From the NCBI RefSeq assembly GCF_030730865.1, contig NZ_JAVALZ010000001.1, forward strand, positions 806,001 through 870,000: a stretch of DNA of 64,000 bases, read 5' to 3'. This DNA is from Uliginosibacterium sp. 31-16 (lineage in GTDB: Bacteria; Pseudomonadota; Gammaproteobacteria; Burkholderiales; Rhodocyclaceae). Positions 44,641 through 53,537 of the stretch are shown piece by piece. Under the pieces are notes generated by a model. The model was not told where the DNA came from. It did not search any database and was given only the letters and a program-made list of their open reading frames with translations. A program made the translations under genes and the position numbers. Every line of letters begins with the position of its first letter. The stretch's first letter is position 1.

Positions 44641-45069
44641 ATGAGTTTCGTCAGCGAATTCAAGGAGTTTGCACTCAAGGGCAATGTCGTTGATCTGGCT
44701 GTTGGCGTAATCATCGGCGGCGCCTTTGGCAAGATCGTCGAATCCATGGTCAACGACATCATCATGCCCGTGGTCGGCGCAGTCGTTGGCAAGATCGATT
44801 TCACCAACCTCTTCATCGTGCTCAGCAATGACCCGAAATACAGCGGTCTGGCCCTGGATGCCCTGAAAAAAGCCGGCGCCCCGGTCTTCGCTTACGGCAG
44901 CTTCATCACCATCGCGATCAACTTCGCCATCCTCGCCTTCGTGATTTTCATCATGATCAAGCAGATCAACCGCCTCAAGCGCGAGGCCCCCGCCGCTCCG
45001 GCCGCCGAGCCGGTGACGCCGGAAGACGTGGTGCTGCTGCGCGAGATCCGCGATGCGCTGAAGAAATAA
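44641..45069 (+). CDS. mscL: Large-conductance mechanosensitive channel MscL
   Basis: 142 aa. Begins [20 protein letters not shown], the amphipathic N-terminal helix and TM1 start of MscL. The pore helix contains [20 protein letters not shown], and TM2 ([20 protein letters not shown]) is followed by a cytoplasmic helix bundle. Opens under membrane tension to release solutes. A terminator follows 18 nt later. Confidence 0.96.
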   Translation: MSFVSEFKEFALKGNVVDLAVGVIIGGAFGKIVESMVNDIIMPVVGAVVGKIDFTNLFIVLSNDPKYSGLALDALKKAGAPVFAYGSFITIAINFAILAFVIFIMIKQINRLKREAPAAPAAEPVTPEDVVLLREIRDALKK

Positions 45070-45087
45070 GCCGTTCCCGGCTCCCGC

Positions 45088-45118
45088 AAAAAGGCCGCAT
45101 GAAAATGCGGCCTTTTTT
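45088..45118 (+). terminator. Rho-independent terminator of mscL
   Basis: Perfect 13-bp stem AAAAAGGCCGCAT / ATGCGGCCTTTTT with a GAAA tetraloop. Its symmetric A and T runs let it also serve the convergent response-regulator gene. Confidence 0.92.
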
Positions 45119-45144
45119 GTTGCTCCCGCCTTGCGTCTGCCGCG

Positions 45145-45864
45145 CTAGGCTACATGCGACGCTGGCGCCTCGGCTTCGGACGCATCGACCCGTTCCAGCC
45201 GGTAGCCGAAATTGTAGGTGGGCACCAGACGGAAGCCGTGCTCGGGCTTCAACTGCAGCTTGCTGCGCACGCGCGAAATGTGGGTATCCACGGTGCGGGT
45301 CGCCAGATCCGGGTTGCGCCCCCACACGGCTTCGAGCAGATGACCCCGCGAGAGCAGACGCCCGAGATTGCGGAACATGAAGGCCGCGAGATCGAACTCC
45401 TTTTCGGTCAGATCCAGCGACTGACCATTGAGCAGGATGCGTTTCTGGGCGTGATCAATCAGGTAAGGCGGCAGATCCATGCTGGCTTCAGCCTCGCGTG
45501 GCTTGCTCCGGCGCAGCACCGCCTCGATGCGCGACATCAGCACGCGCTGGCTGACCGGCTTGATGATGAAATCGTCGGCGCCGGCGGACAGCCCGGCCAC
45601 GATGTCATCCTCGGTGTCGCGCGAGGTGATGAAAATGGCCGGCGTGTTGTCGCGGCGCTCGCCACGCAGCCAGCGCAGGAACTCTTCGCCCGAGATGTCC
45701 GGCATCATCCAGTCGAGCAGGTAGAGGTCGATGCTCTCACGGGTACAGAAACGCTGCAGGTCACGCGTCAGCGCAAAGCTGTGCGCGTCGTGCCCGGCAT
45801 TGCGCAGCCAGGCGCTGACCAGGGTTGACTGGGTCAGGTTGTCTTCGAGCAGGACAATGCGCAT
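45145..45864 (-). CDS. OmpR-family response regulator
   Basis: 239 aa: receiver domain (LLEDN at the N-terminus, phospho-acceptor Asp in LLDWMMPDISG near residue 51, Lys in FIIKPVS) and a C-terminal winged helix (LTEKEFDLAAFMFRNLGRLL, TRTVDTHISRVRSKL). No histidine kinase gene is next to it, so it is an orphan. The target is unknown. The 165-bp upstream spacer shows no clear promoter. Confidence 0.9.
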   Translation of the reverse strand: MRIVLLEDNLTQSTLVSAWLRNAGHDAHSFALTRDLQRFCTRESIDLYLLDWMMPDISGEEFLRWLRGERRDNTPAIFITSRDTEDDIVAGLSAGADDFIIKPVSQRVLMSRIEAVLRRSKPREAEASMDLPPYLIDHAQKRILLNGQSLDLTEKEFDLAAFMFRNLGRLLSRGHLLEAVWGRNPDLATRTVDTHISRVRSKLQLKPEHGFRLVPTYNFGYRLERVDASEAEAPASHVA

Positions 45865-46029
45865 GCTGCCCTCCAGAGGGGAATTGTTATTTTCTGATTC
45901 TTCACCCCAGCTATCACGGCATCGGGATCACCAGACTTTAGGGACACATGGCATTCACGCCCCGATGGTCGGCAGGATCAGGCCCGAACGGCCGGATTGC
46001 CTGTGCGGAGTCGCTTGCCCGCACCGTTT

Positions 46030-46677
46030 TCAGGCCGGGAAATCGGCAACGAAAGGATTGCTGTCACGCTCCTCGCCAAACGTGGACATCGGTCCGTGGC
46101 CGGCGATGAACGCCACCTCCCGCCCCAACGGCCACAGCTTGAGCCGGATCGAGTCGAGCAGATGCTGATGATTGCCGCGCGGGAAATCGGTGCGGCCAAT
46201 CGAGCCGGCAAACAGCACATCGCCCACCAGCGCCAGATTGGCACTGCGGCTGTAAAACACGATATGCCCAGGCGTGTGGCCGGGTGTATACAGCACCTCC
46301 AGCACTTCCTGGCCGACGCTGACCGTCTCACCCTCCTCCAGCCATTGATCCGGCTGGAATACCGGCACCTGCGGGAAGCCGAACATGCGGCACTGCTCGG
46401 GCAGGGCATCGATCCAGAACGCATCTTCGCGCTGTGGGCCGATGATCTGCACGCCCGCAGCGCGGGCCAGTTCGGCACTGCCGCCAACGTGATCGAGATG
46501 GCCGTGGGTGAGCAGGATCTTCGTCAGCTTCACCCCGGTCGCCGCGATTACGCTCTGGATGCGCGCCACATCGCCACCGGGGTCGACGACGGCGGCTTCC
46601 ATGCTCTGGTCACACCAGATCAGGCTGCAGTTCTGCTGGAACGGAGTGACGGAAATGATCTTGTATTGCAGGGCCAT
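46030..46677 (-). CDS. Metallo-beta-lactamase-fold hydrolase (GloB-like)
   Basis: 215 aa with the glyoxalase II/YcbL pattern: NCSLIWCDQSMEAAVVDPGG, metal motif THGHLDHVGG, YTPGHTPGHIVFY and GDVLFAGSIGRTDFPRG. Such short proteins hydrolyse hydroxyacyl-glutathione or similar thioesters. ATG 46677 is chosen because the family N-terminus begins there. It lies after the nested palindrome at 46.7-46.8 kb. Confidence 0.88.
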   Translation of the reverse strand: MALQYKIISVTPFQQNCSLIWCDQSMEAAVVDPGGDVARIQSVIAATGVKLTKILLTHGHLDHVGGSAELARAAGVQIIGPQREDAFWIDALPEQCRMFGFPQVPVFQPDQWLEEGETVSVGQEVLEVLYTPGHTPGHIVFYSRSANLALVGDVLFAGSIGRTDFPRGNHQHLLDSIRLKLWPLGREVAFIAGHGPMSTFGEERDSNPFVADFPA

Positions 46678-46700
46678 GAGACAGCTTTCATGAGGAGTCA

Positions 46701-46824
46701 GCGTTTGTGAAAAAAATCGTCGCGAGCGGCGCAAGGTCGAAACGAGGAACGGAAGCGTATGTGCAATACGCTGAGTACCGGAGTTTCGAGATTACGTCGC
46801 ACAGCAGATTTTTTCACAAACGCG
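46701..46824. repeat. Nested palindromic element, about 125 bp (ERIC-like or MITE-like)
   Basis: Outer arms GCGTTTGTGA-A6-TC at 46701-46718 and its reverse complement near 46808-46824. Inside them are GTCGAAAC / GTTTCGA, then an AGCGTAT / ATACGCT hairpin at the centre with loop GTGCA. The whole region can fold into one long interrupted hairpin. The right outer arm includes the last codons and stop codon of the pteridine reductase-like gene. No transposase is near. Long A and T runs mean it may also terminate transcription. Confidence 0.72.
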
Positions 46825-47551
46825 CGCTGCGCCCGCCATCCACGGCCAGGATCTGGCCGGTGACATAGCTGGCGTCGAGCAGCAGAAAGCGCACGGCAGC
46901 GGCCACTTCATCCGCTCGGCCGGTACGCTGCAACAAGGTGTGACGCACGATGGTCTCGCGCTGCTCGGGCGAGATCTGGCCATCCTCGGGCCATTCGATC
47001 GGCCCGGGGGCAACCCCGTTGACCCGCACGCGCGGCGCCAGCTCGATGGCCAGCGAACGCGTCAGCCCCTGCAAGCCAGCCTTGGCCGCCGAGTACACCG
47101 GATAACCTTCGAGCGGACGCTCGGCGTGGATGTCCACGATGTTGACCACCGCCCCGCCGCTCGCCGCCAGATGCGGTGCAGCGGCCTGGGTGAGGAACAG
47201 CGGCGCCTTGAGATTGGAACCGATCAGGTCCAGCCAGGCCGCCTCGTCAATGCTGCCCAGCGCGGTCGGGAAGAAGCTGGAGGCGTTGTTCACCAGCCCG
47301 TCGAGCCGGCCGAAGCGCGCCACGGTGTCCGCCACCAGACGCGGCAGGGCCGCTGTGTCGAGCAACTCAGCCTGCAGCACGCAGGTGGAATCCGCGCGTT
47401 GCGCTTCCAGCTCGGCGGCCAGCGCCTGTGCTGCCGTCAGCGAGGCGTGGCAGTGAATCGCGATGCGGCAGCCGGCCGCATGCAGGCCACGCACGATGGC
47501 CGCGCCAACGCGGCGGGCGCCGCCGGTGACGAGAATGACCGGCGCGTCCAT
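46814..47551 (-). CDS. SDR of the pteridine reductase / FolM type
   Basis: 245 aa. The cofactor motif is VTGGARRVGAAIV; an Arg in place of the usual small residue (TGxxxRxG) marks the pteridine reductase/FolM group of NADPH-dependent SDRs. NNAS and the catalytic YSAAK (YPVYSAAKAGLQ) follow. It probably reduces dihydromonapterin- or dihydrofolate-like pterins. Its ATG shares a base with the stop of the DUF1840 gene (TGATG). Confidence 0.85.
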   Translation of the reverse strand: MDAPVILVTGGARRVGAAIVRGLHAAGCRIAIHCHASLTAAQALAAELEAQRADSTCVLQAELLDTAALPRLVADTVARFGRLDGLVNNASSFFPTALGSIDEAAWLDLIGSNLKAPLFLTQAAAPHLAASGGAVVNIVDIHAERPLEGYPVYSAAKAGLQGLTRSLAIELAPRVRVNGVAPGPIEWPEDGQISPEQRETIVRHTLLQRTGRADEVAAAVRFLLLDASYVTGQILAVDGGRSARL

Positions 47552-47907
47552 CACGACTCCCAGACCACCACCACACCGCCTCGCTGGGCATGGCGCAGCA
47601 TGTCCAGCAAGGGTGCCGCGCGGCGCGCCAGGCTGACCTCCCGTTCGCGGGCCTGGCGGCGCTCGCGCAGGGCCTGCAACTCGATGGCATCCCGCCCCCA
47701 CTCGTCTTCATCTTCGTCGGGAGGATTGTCCAGCCGGTCCTGTTCGATGGCTGCCTGCAGGGCGAGTATGGCGTCGGGCAACTGCTCCACCGTCAGGATG
47801 CCCTGCGTGTCGTCCGGGTCCTTGCCGAAGATTTCCAGCATGCGCCGGCCCACGGCGCCAAACATGATGACGTCGCCGTCAGCGTCGGATTTGAAGGTAA
47901 TGAGCAT
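47551..47907 (-). CDS. DUF1840 domain-containing protein
   Basis: 118 aa. Starts MLITFKSDADGDVIMFGAVG, the DUF1840 signature, followed by an acidic helix and a basic Arg-rich C-terminal part. The family occurs mostly in betaproteobacteria and has no assigned function. Coupled to the downstream pteridine reductase-like SDR. Confidence 0.88.
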   Translation of the reverse strand: MLITFKSDADGDVIMFGAVGRRMLEIFGKDPDDTQGILTVEQLPDAILALQAAIEQDRLDNPPDEDEDEWGRDAIELQALRERRQAREREVSLARRAAPLLDMLRHAQRGGVVVVWES

Positions 47908-47942
47908 GGCTGTCCTCGTGTGCCGCAAGCGGCAAGGATAGC

Positions 47943-48533
47943 CTAATCACACTTGCCGCTGGGCTGGTCGATCAGCACCGGCCAGATGTACTTGAACACC
48001 TCGGGGTTGCTGCAGCGGGCCGCACACTTGGAGTAGGACACCGTGAGTTGCGGGCCCTGCGTCCAGATCCGCACGGTGCAGCCATCGGCATGGCGCATCT
48101 CTATCGACGGCGTACGGGCGGTCTGGCGGAAACCGGAGCCCTCGAAACTGCAGCTACCCCCGTACAGCGGCACCTGGATGCTGGTGCTGAGCGCCTTGAC
48201 CTCGTTGTTGGCAATTTCGATGTGGGTGCTGCCGTTGTAGCCGGTTTCATTGCGGAACGAGCAGCGATGGCGAATGTTGATGGCTTTGGGCGCCTGCTGC
48301 ACCTGCGCGGAGAGCCGCGCCCGATCTACCTTGGCGAGCAGGCTGCCCGGTTTGCCGCGCGGAATCTGGGGCTGCGCGGCAGCCCCGCTGGAAGCCTTGT
48401 CAGGAGCGGCTTCCGGAGCAGGTGCCGGCCGGGCTTGAGCTGTGGGCGTGGCCGGCGCTTCCGCTGGCGGCGAACTGCCACAGCCGCCGAGGAGAATCAG
48501 ATTCACACCCAACAGCCATGACAGTTTGCGCAT
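47943..48533 (-). CDS. Cysteine-rich lipoprotein of unknown function
   Basis: 196 aa. Signal peptide with lipobox LLGGC (Cys at about 18), an Ala/Pro-rich linker (about 22-60), then a compact domain with six cysteines (in HRCSF, GSCSF, GCTVR, KCAARCS, GKCD) that could form three disulfides in the periplasm. I do not recognise the domain. The start is placed at ATG 48533; the LysE-type gene lies 1 nt upstream. Confidence 0.75.
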   Translation of the reverse strand: MRKLSWLLGVNLILLGGCGSSPPAEAPATPTAQARPAPAPEAAPDKASSGAAAQPQIPRGKPGSLLAKVDRARLSAQVQQAPKAINIRHRCSFRNETGYNGSTHIEIANNEVKALSTSIQVPLYGGSCSFEGSGFRQTARTPSIEMRHADGCTVRIWTQGPQLTVSYSKCAARCSNPEVFKYIWPVLIDQPSGKCD

Positions 48534-48534
48534 C

Positions 48535-49155
48535 TCAGCTCCTTCTGAAGCCAGCCAGCAGCAGCCCGGCGCCGATGAACAGGCTGCCGAAACCGCGATT
48601 GAGCCAGCGGATATGCCGCGGGTCGTGCAGGGCACGCAGCACCCGGGCGGCGAGCAAGGTGTAGCCGTTCATCACCACCACATCGGTAAACAGCAGGGTC
48701 AGCGCGCAGATGCCGTACTGCGGCCATTGCGGCGCATGCGGGTCGATGAACTGCGGCAGCACCGCCAGCATGAAGATGATGCCCTTGGGGTTGCTGGCGT
48801 TGATCAGGAAGGCCCGCAGCACCATGCCCCAGCGGTCGTGCGGCTCATCGGCGCCCAACTCCATCGGGGTTGCCGGCGCGCGCCATTGCTGCACGCCCAG
48901 CCACAGCAGATACGCCACGCCGAACCATTTGATGCCCACGAACAGGGTCTGCGAGGCAGCCAGCACGGCGCCCAGCCCGGCGGCACAGATGCCCACCAGC
49001 AGCAACACGCCCAGCTGCAGACCGAAAATGTTCCACAGCGCACGGCGATAGCCATGCCGCTGCCCGGCCGCCATGCACGACACGGCACCGGGCCCCGGCG
49101 AGAGGCTGATGATCCAGGCGGCAGCAAAGAAAGCCAGCCATGTGTGCAGAGTCAT
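48535..49155 (-). CDS. LysE/RhtB-family exporter
   Basis: 206 aa with six hydrophobic segments and the family signature near the N-terminus (SLSPGPGAVSCMAAGQRHG). LFVGIKWFGVAYLLWLGVQQ and FLINASNPKGIIFMLAVLPQ follow. Exports amino acids or homoserine lactone-like compounds. The start overlaps the methyltransferase stop codon (ATGA). Confidence 0.9.
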   Translation of the reverse strand: MTLHTWLAFFAAAWIISLSPGPGAVSCMAAGQRHGYRRALWNIFGLQLGVLLLVGICAAGLGAVLAASQTLFVGIKWFGVAYLLWLGVQQWRAPATPMELGADEPHDRWGMVLRAFLINASNPKGIIFMLAVLPQFIDPHAPQWPQYGICALTLLFTDVVVMNGYTLLAARVLRALHDPRHIRWLNRGFGSLFIGAGLLLAGFRRS

Positions 49156-50030
49156 GTGTGCAAGGCAGGAATGGTCAGTTGCTTGATTTTGAAACAACGC
49201 CGCAATTCTTCAAACTCATCCTGCTGCAAGGCCGGCAGCGACCGCCACAGGGCCTTCAATCCGGCATGAGCGGCGCTGGGCAATGCACGCTGCGCCGGCG
49301 AACGGATGATCACCATGAAGGCTGCCAGCGGCGAATGGTAAAGGCGCAGACCCGGCCCCAGCGCCGGCAGGGCCGCCTGCAGTTCGGCCACACTGAAGGC
49401 CGCGCGCAACGAATTGTGATAATCGGTGGTGAACATCTCGCCCTGCTCTACCGCATGACGGTACGCCATGAAATGCATGGTGGCCGGGCGCTTGAGGCGG
49501 CCGAAGTCGGACAGATACACCCGCCCGCCGGGTTTGAGGATGCGCCGGATCTCGGCAAAACAGCGCCCCAACGCCGCCACATCCGGCAGGTGGTGCAGCG
49601 AGAAGGTGGACATCACCACATCGGCCGAAGCATCCGCCAGCCCGCTCAGCTGCGTGATGTCGCCCAGCGCGAAACGTACATTGCCCAGCCCCTGCTGCGC
49701 GATATGCGCCGCGGCATCGGCAAGCATCGTCGGCGCCAGATCGATGCCCAGAAATTCCGCCTGCGGATTCAGGCGCGCCACCTGCGCCAGCTGGGTCGCC
49801 GGGCCACAGGCCAGATCCACCACCTTGTCCCCCGGGCGGATCAGCTCGCACAGCTGCGCCGTATTGAGCAGATAGACCTGACCGATCACCCCGTCCTCGC
49901 GCCCGGCCCGCGCAAACGCCGCCACCTGCGCCGGATCATCCATCAGCATCGCCGGCTCCGGCTCGCGCGGCGGTGGCGTGCGCGAAAAGGCTTCACAGAC
50001 GAGATATTTGAAGAAGGTCAGGCTGGGCAT
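49152..50030 (-). CDS. Class I SAM-dependent methyltransferase
   Basis: 292 aa. An N-terminal helical extension (about 1-55) precedes a UbiE/MenG-like core: KVVDLACGPATQLAQVARL (motif I), FLGIDLAPTMLADA, SADVVMSTFSLHHLPDV and LKPGGRVYLSDFGR. The substrate is unknown; a small lipid or quinone-like molecule is a possibility. Coupled to the downstream LysE-type exporter. Confidence 0.85.
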   Translation of the reverse strand: MPSLTFFKYLVCEAFSRTPPPREPEPAMLMDDPAQVAAFARAGREDGVIGQVYLLNTAQLCELIRPGDKVVDLACGPATQLAQVARLNPQAEFLGIDLAPTMLADAAAHIAQQGLGNVRFALGDITQLSGLADASADVVMSTFSLHHLPDVAALGRCFAEIRRILKPGGRVYLSDFGRLKRPATMHFMAYRHAVEQGEMFTTDYHNSLRAAFSVAELQAALPALGPGLRLYHSPLAAFMVIIRSPAQRALPSAAHAGLKALWRSLPALQQDEFEELRRCFKIKQLTIPALHT

Positions 50031-50117
50031 GGCTGCGCGTGAAGAGTGGAGGCCGGGGAAGATTATCCCCGTTTTGCCCTGCGAGCCAGCACCGACGGCC
50101 CGACGCAAGCCCCCTCA

Positions 50118-50188
50118 CCGAAGACCGGCGCCCCGCGCGGCTCCCGGAGCAGCATGCCCGGAGAAGGCCACCAGGTGCGTGTCTTCGG
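50118..50188. repeat. Two dyad-repeat units (locus 10)
   Basis: CCGAAGA at 50118 with a worn right arm (TCCCGG), and CCGGAGA-17-TCTTCGG at 50158-50188, exactly 40 bp apart. The second unit matches the consensus fully. The region is between the methyltransferase and a hypothetical gene, both on the minus strand. Confidence 0.65.
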
Positions 50189-50245
50189 GCGACACTTCAA
50201 AACAGGTAGAGTGGGTTTGATGCACAGTGACAACCCGTCATCGCG

Positions 50246-50812
50246 TCAGGCCTGCCCCTTCAGTATCTGCCTCCTCAACGAGGAGACCTCTTCCCGCAAT
50301 TTAACGGCACGCAAACGGGTTTTCCCGGCAAGCGAAATTACTTCTGGATCAAGCGCCGTTGTGTCGTACTGCAACTCAATTTTGAGCTTCTCATCGAGAA
50401 TTTTGCACTTTTCCAACAAGTCGATTGCTTGGTCAACAAAAACGATTAGTTGGGCCCGAGGCAAATCGGAAACGCCAAATTGCCGCAAAGCAGCGACGAT
50501 TTCGTCAGCGCGCCCCCCTGACCACACCTTCAGTACCTCTCGAAAGACGTCGCTCGCCAAGTCGGCAGCAGGCAACCGCTCCGCCAAGGAGCACGCTCGT
50601 TCAATGAATAATGCAGGCTTGTCGAAAGCGCGTAGCGTCTCATCCCGCGCGAGAAGCTTCGCGCTGCGCAGGTCAAACCAGTGTTGCACAAGCACAATGA
50701 CCAAGGAAAAGAGTATTGCAGCTACGCTCGCCAATGCCTGTACCCAGCCGGTGCACTCCCCACCGGAGTCCGCTCCGATGAAGCGACAAACACTTTGCAG
50801 ATATGACCCCAT
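50246..50812 (-). CDS. Hypothetical bitopic membrane protein
   Basis: 188 aa, no recognised family. One membrane helix (ALASVAAILFSLVIVLVQHW, about residues 26-47), a cytoplasmic helical domain with charged heptads, and a C-terminal coiled-coil (LRAVKLREEVSSLRRQI). Its base composition is visibly more AT-rich than its neighbours, and it stands alone between two repeat-bearing spacers, so recent acquisition is possible. ATG 50812 is the first start that places the helix near the N-terminus. Confidence 0.65.
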   Translation of the reverse strand: MGSYLQSVCRFIGADSGGECTGWVQALASVAAILFSLVIVLVQHWFDLRSAKLLARDETLRAFDKPALFIERACSLAERLPAADLASDVFREVLKVWSGGRADEIVAALRQFGVSDLPRAQLIVFVDQAIDLLEKCKILDEKLKIELQYDTTALDPEVISLAGKTRLRAVKLREEVSSLRRQILKGQA

Positions 50813-50861
50813 AAAGCCTCCCTGACACCCAAATTCACGGCCGTGACGCGCTTCTGCCCCC

Positions 50862-51956
50862 TCACGGCATCCGCAAACCCTTGGAAATGAAGTTGTGGCC
50901 CTTGGTCTTGGCCAGATAGTCGATGGCCATGCGCGCCATGTCGCCATCCGTCAGCCCCCAGAAGGAGGGCTCGGTGGAGACTTCGAGGCTGTGCAGGAAA
51001 TCTTCGAGCCGATCGATCGGCTCGGCTTCTTCCGGCCCGAAGATCTGGGCGAGCACGCGGTCGCGGTCGGGGTCGTTGCCAGTGGCCTGACGCCAGACCC
51101 AGGGCAGCGACCAGGAACAAGCCAGGCCGTGCGGAATGCCCTTGCTCAGGGTGATCGGGTAGGACATCGCATGGGCCAGCGCGGTGCGCGTCTGCGACAG
51201 ACACATGCCGGCCTGCCAGGCGGCGCGGGCCAGCTCGACACGCGCCTTGACGTTGCCTTGGAAGCGCCAGGCGATCGGCAGCTTGGCCAGCACCGTGCGC
51301 GCGGCGTCGACGGCGAGCATGTCGCTCATCGGGCTGGCATTCACGTTCCAGATGGCTTCGAGCGCATGCGACAGGGTGTCCAGTGCGGAATTGCGCATCA
51401 CCACCTTGGGCAGGCTCATGGCCAGCTCTGGATCGATCAGCGCGGCCTCGGGCCACAGCCGCGAGTTGTTCAGGGTGTATTTGGCCTGATTCTGGTCGCG
51501 CGTGTCCCACAGCACCGAAAAGGGAGTGGCCTCGCTGCCGGTGCCGGCCGTGGTCGGCACGGCGATCACTCGCAGGCGCCGTACGACCGGGGTGGCATGC
51601 GTCAGCAGATCAAGGAAATGGCCGGATTCGGGCTGGCAGCACAGGGCTTTGGCGAAATCGATGACGCTGCCGCCGCCCACGGCGACGATGACTTCGGCCT
51701 TGCGCTCTTCCCAGATGCGCATGTGCACCGGCACGATGTCGGCAAGCTCGGGGCGACTTGCCACGGTGTCGATCACCTCGACGATGCGCTCACCAAGCAG
51801 GCTCTTGATCCGTGCCAGCAAACCGGAGGCATGGGCACTCTGGAAAGTCACCAGCAGCACGCGACGCCGCCCGACCAGCTCGGGAAGCCTGTCCAGTGCA
51901 CCGATCCCGAAGACCGTGCGCACCGGGTTGTGCCACTGGAATTGCCCCATGCTCAT
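50862..51956 (-). CDS. Iron-containing alcohol dehydrogenase
   Basis: 364 aa. Group III Fe-ADH: GGGSVIDFAKAL cofactor loop, TTAGTGSEATPF, metal ligands in NSALDTLSHALEA and in ALAHAMSYPITLSKGIPHG (the two histidines 14 residues apart). The sequence resembles phosphonoacetaldehyde reductase-like members, but no phosphonate genes are near; the substrate is uncertain. It occupies the place where gatB would be expected, downstream of gatA. Confidence 0.87.
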   Translation of the reverse strand: MSMGQFQWHNPVRTVFGIGALDRLPELVGRRRVLLVTFQSAHASGLLARIKSLLGERIVEVIDTVASRPELADIVPVHMRIWEERKAEVIVAVGGGSVIDFAKALCCQPESGHFLDLLTHATPVVRRLRVIAVPTTAGTGSEATPFSVLWDTRDQNQAKYTLNNSRLWPEAALIDPELAMSLPKVVMRNSALDTLSHALEAIWNVNASPMSDMLAVDAARTVLAKLPIAWRFQGNVKARVELARAAWQAGMCLSQTRTALAHAMSYPITLSKGIPHGLACSWSLPWVWRQATGNDPDRDRVLAQIFGPEEAEPIDRLEDFLHSLEVSTEPSFWGLTDGDMARMAIDYLAKTKGHNFISKGLRMP

Positions 51957-51992
51957 CCCTTTCGGTGTTGCAGGGCCGGGTTCGGCCGGCCA

Positions 51993-52023
51993 TCCACGTT
52001 AGGCATGCGCCAGGCCTCTCCGG
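51993..52023. repeat. Degenerate dyad-repeat unit (locus 11)
   Basis: Right arm TCTCCGG at 52017-52023 preceded by GGCC as in other copies; the left arm (TCCACGT) is not recognisable. A stray CGGAAGA lies at 52046. Located between the alcohol dehydrogenase gene and the gatA 3' end. Confidence 0.35.
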
Positions 52024-52061
52024 GCCCGTCGAAGGGCCACAACGGCGGAAGAGCCGGGCGT

Positions 52062-53537
52062 TTACCGGTCCGGCCGGCGCAGATGCCAGTCGGTGGCTTG
52101 CTGCAACTGGTGAGCGACATTCAGCAAGCGTGCTTCGCCGAAGTAATTGCCGATCAGCTGCAAACCAACCGGCATATTGTCACCTGAAAAGCCGGCCGGG
52201 GTCGACAGGGCCGGCAAGCCGGCGAGATTCACGGCAATCGTGTAGATGTCGGCCAGGTACATCTGCACCGGATCATCGGCCATCTGGCCGATGCCCCAGG
52301 CAGCGGTCGGGGCAACCGGTCCGGCAATGACATCGCACTGTGTCAGTGCCTGCTTGAAGTCTTCGGCGATCAGGCGGCGCAGTTGCTGGGCCTTGATGTA
52401 GTAGGCGTCGTAGTAGCCATGCGAGAGCACGTAGGTGCCGACGAGGATGCGGCGCTTCACTTCGGCGCCGAAGCCTTCGGCGCGGCTGCGCAGGTACATC
52501 GCGTCCAGTGCAGGTGTCTTGGCGTCGATCAGCTCGCGGTACTCGGCGGCACGGTGGCCGTAACGCACGCCATCGAAACGGGAGAGGTTGGAGCTGGCTT
52601 CAGCCGGTGCGATCACGTAATAGGCCGGGATGGCCAGATGTGTGTTCGGCAGGCTGACTTCGACGGTGCTGGCACCGAGCTTGCGTAGCTCGGCCAGTGC
52701 GTTCTCGATGGCTGCGCGCACGTCTGCCGCCAGACCGTCGCCGAAGTACTCTTTCGGCAAGCCAATGCGCAGGCCGCTCAGCGGCTGGTTCAGCTGGGCG
52801 CTGTAATCGTCCCTGGCGCGTTCGAGGCTGGTCGAATCGCGGCTGTCGAAACCGGCCATGTGGTTCAGCAGGAGTGCGCAGTCTTCTGCCGTGTGGGCCA
52901 TCGGCCCGCCCTGATCCAACGAGCTGGCATAGGCCACCATGCCGTAGCGCGAGACGGTGCCGTAGGTCGGCTTGATGCCGGTGACGCCACACAGGCCGGC
53001 GGGCTGACGGATCGAGCCGCCGGTGTCGGTGCCGGTGGCGGCGGGGATCATGCCGGCCGCCACGGCAGCCGCCGAGCCGCCGGAAGAGCCGCCGGGCACG
53101 CGACTCAGATTCCACGGGTTCTTCACCGCGCCGTAAGCCGAGTTCTCGTTGGTCGAGCCCATGGCGAACTCGTCGCAGTTGGTCTTGCCCAGGCTGACCG
53201 CACCGGCGGCCTTGAGCTGGCTGACCACGTGCGCGTCATAGGGGCTGACGAAGTTGGCAAGCATCTTCGAACCGCAGGTGGTGAGCACACCTTCGGTGCA
53301 AAAGATGTCCTTGTGGGCGATCGGCAGGCCGGTCAGCGGGCCCGCCGAACCGGCAGCAATGGCCTTGTCGGCAGCGTCGGCTGCAGCCAGCGCGCCATCC
53401 CGGTCGACGGTGATGAAGGCGTTGATCGCAGCGTTCTGCGCTTCGATGCGGCCAAGGTAGTCGGTCACCAGCTCGCGGCTGGAGGTCTTCTTTTGCGCCA
53501 GCGCATCGGCCAGCGATTTCAAGGTCTGGATGCTCAT
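52062..53537 (-). CDS. gatA: Asp-tRNA(Asn)/Glu-tRNA(Gln) amidotransferase subunit A
   Basis: Amidase subunit that releases ammonia from glutamine for tRNA-dependent amidation. 491 aa. The Ser-cisSer-Lys triad is visible: [10 protein letters not shown] (Lys), [14 protein letters not shown] (cis-Ser) and [13 protein letters not shown] (nucleophile Ser). It is coupled by ATGA overlap to gmhA upstream. gatB does not follow; the next gene is an alcohol dehydrogenase. Confidence 0.95.
   Translation of the reverse strand: MSIQTLKSLADALAQKKTSSRELVTDYLGRIEAQNAAINAFITVDRDGALAAADAADKAIAAGSAGPLTGLPIAHKDIFCTEGVLTTCGSKMLANFVSPYDAHVVSQLKAAGAVSLGKTNCDEFAMGSTNENSAYGAVKNPWNLSRVPGGSSGGSAAAVAAGMIPAATGTDTGGSIRQPAGLCGVTGIKPTYGTVSRYGMVAYASSLDQGGPMAHTAEDCALLLNHMAGFDSRDSTSLERARDDYSAQLNQPLSGLRIGLPKEYFGDGLAADVRAAIENALAELRKLGASTVEVSLPNTHLAIPAYYVIAPAEASSNLSRFDGVRYGHRAAEYRELIDAKTPALDAMYLRSRAEGFGAEVKRRILVGTYVLSHGYYDAYYIKAQQLRRLIAEDFKQALTQCDVIAGPVAPTAAWGIGQMADDPVQMYLADIYTIAVNLAGLPALSTPAGFSGDNMPVGLQLIGNYFGEARLLNVAHQLQQATDWHLRRPDR

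Noticed and set aside
45961-46029. A possible repeat unit (GGCAGGAT ... ATTGCC) near 45972-46000
   Set aside because: The arms and the 17-nt spacing of the dyad family are not met; probably ordinary GC-rich sequence.
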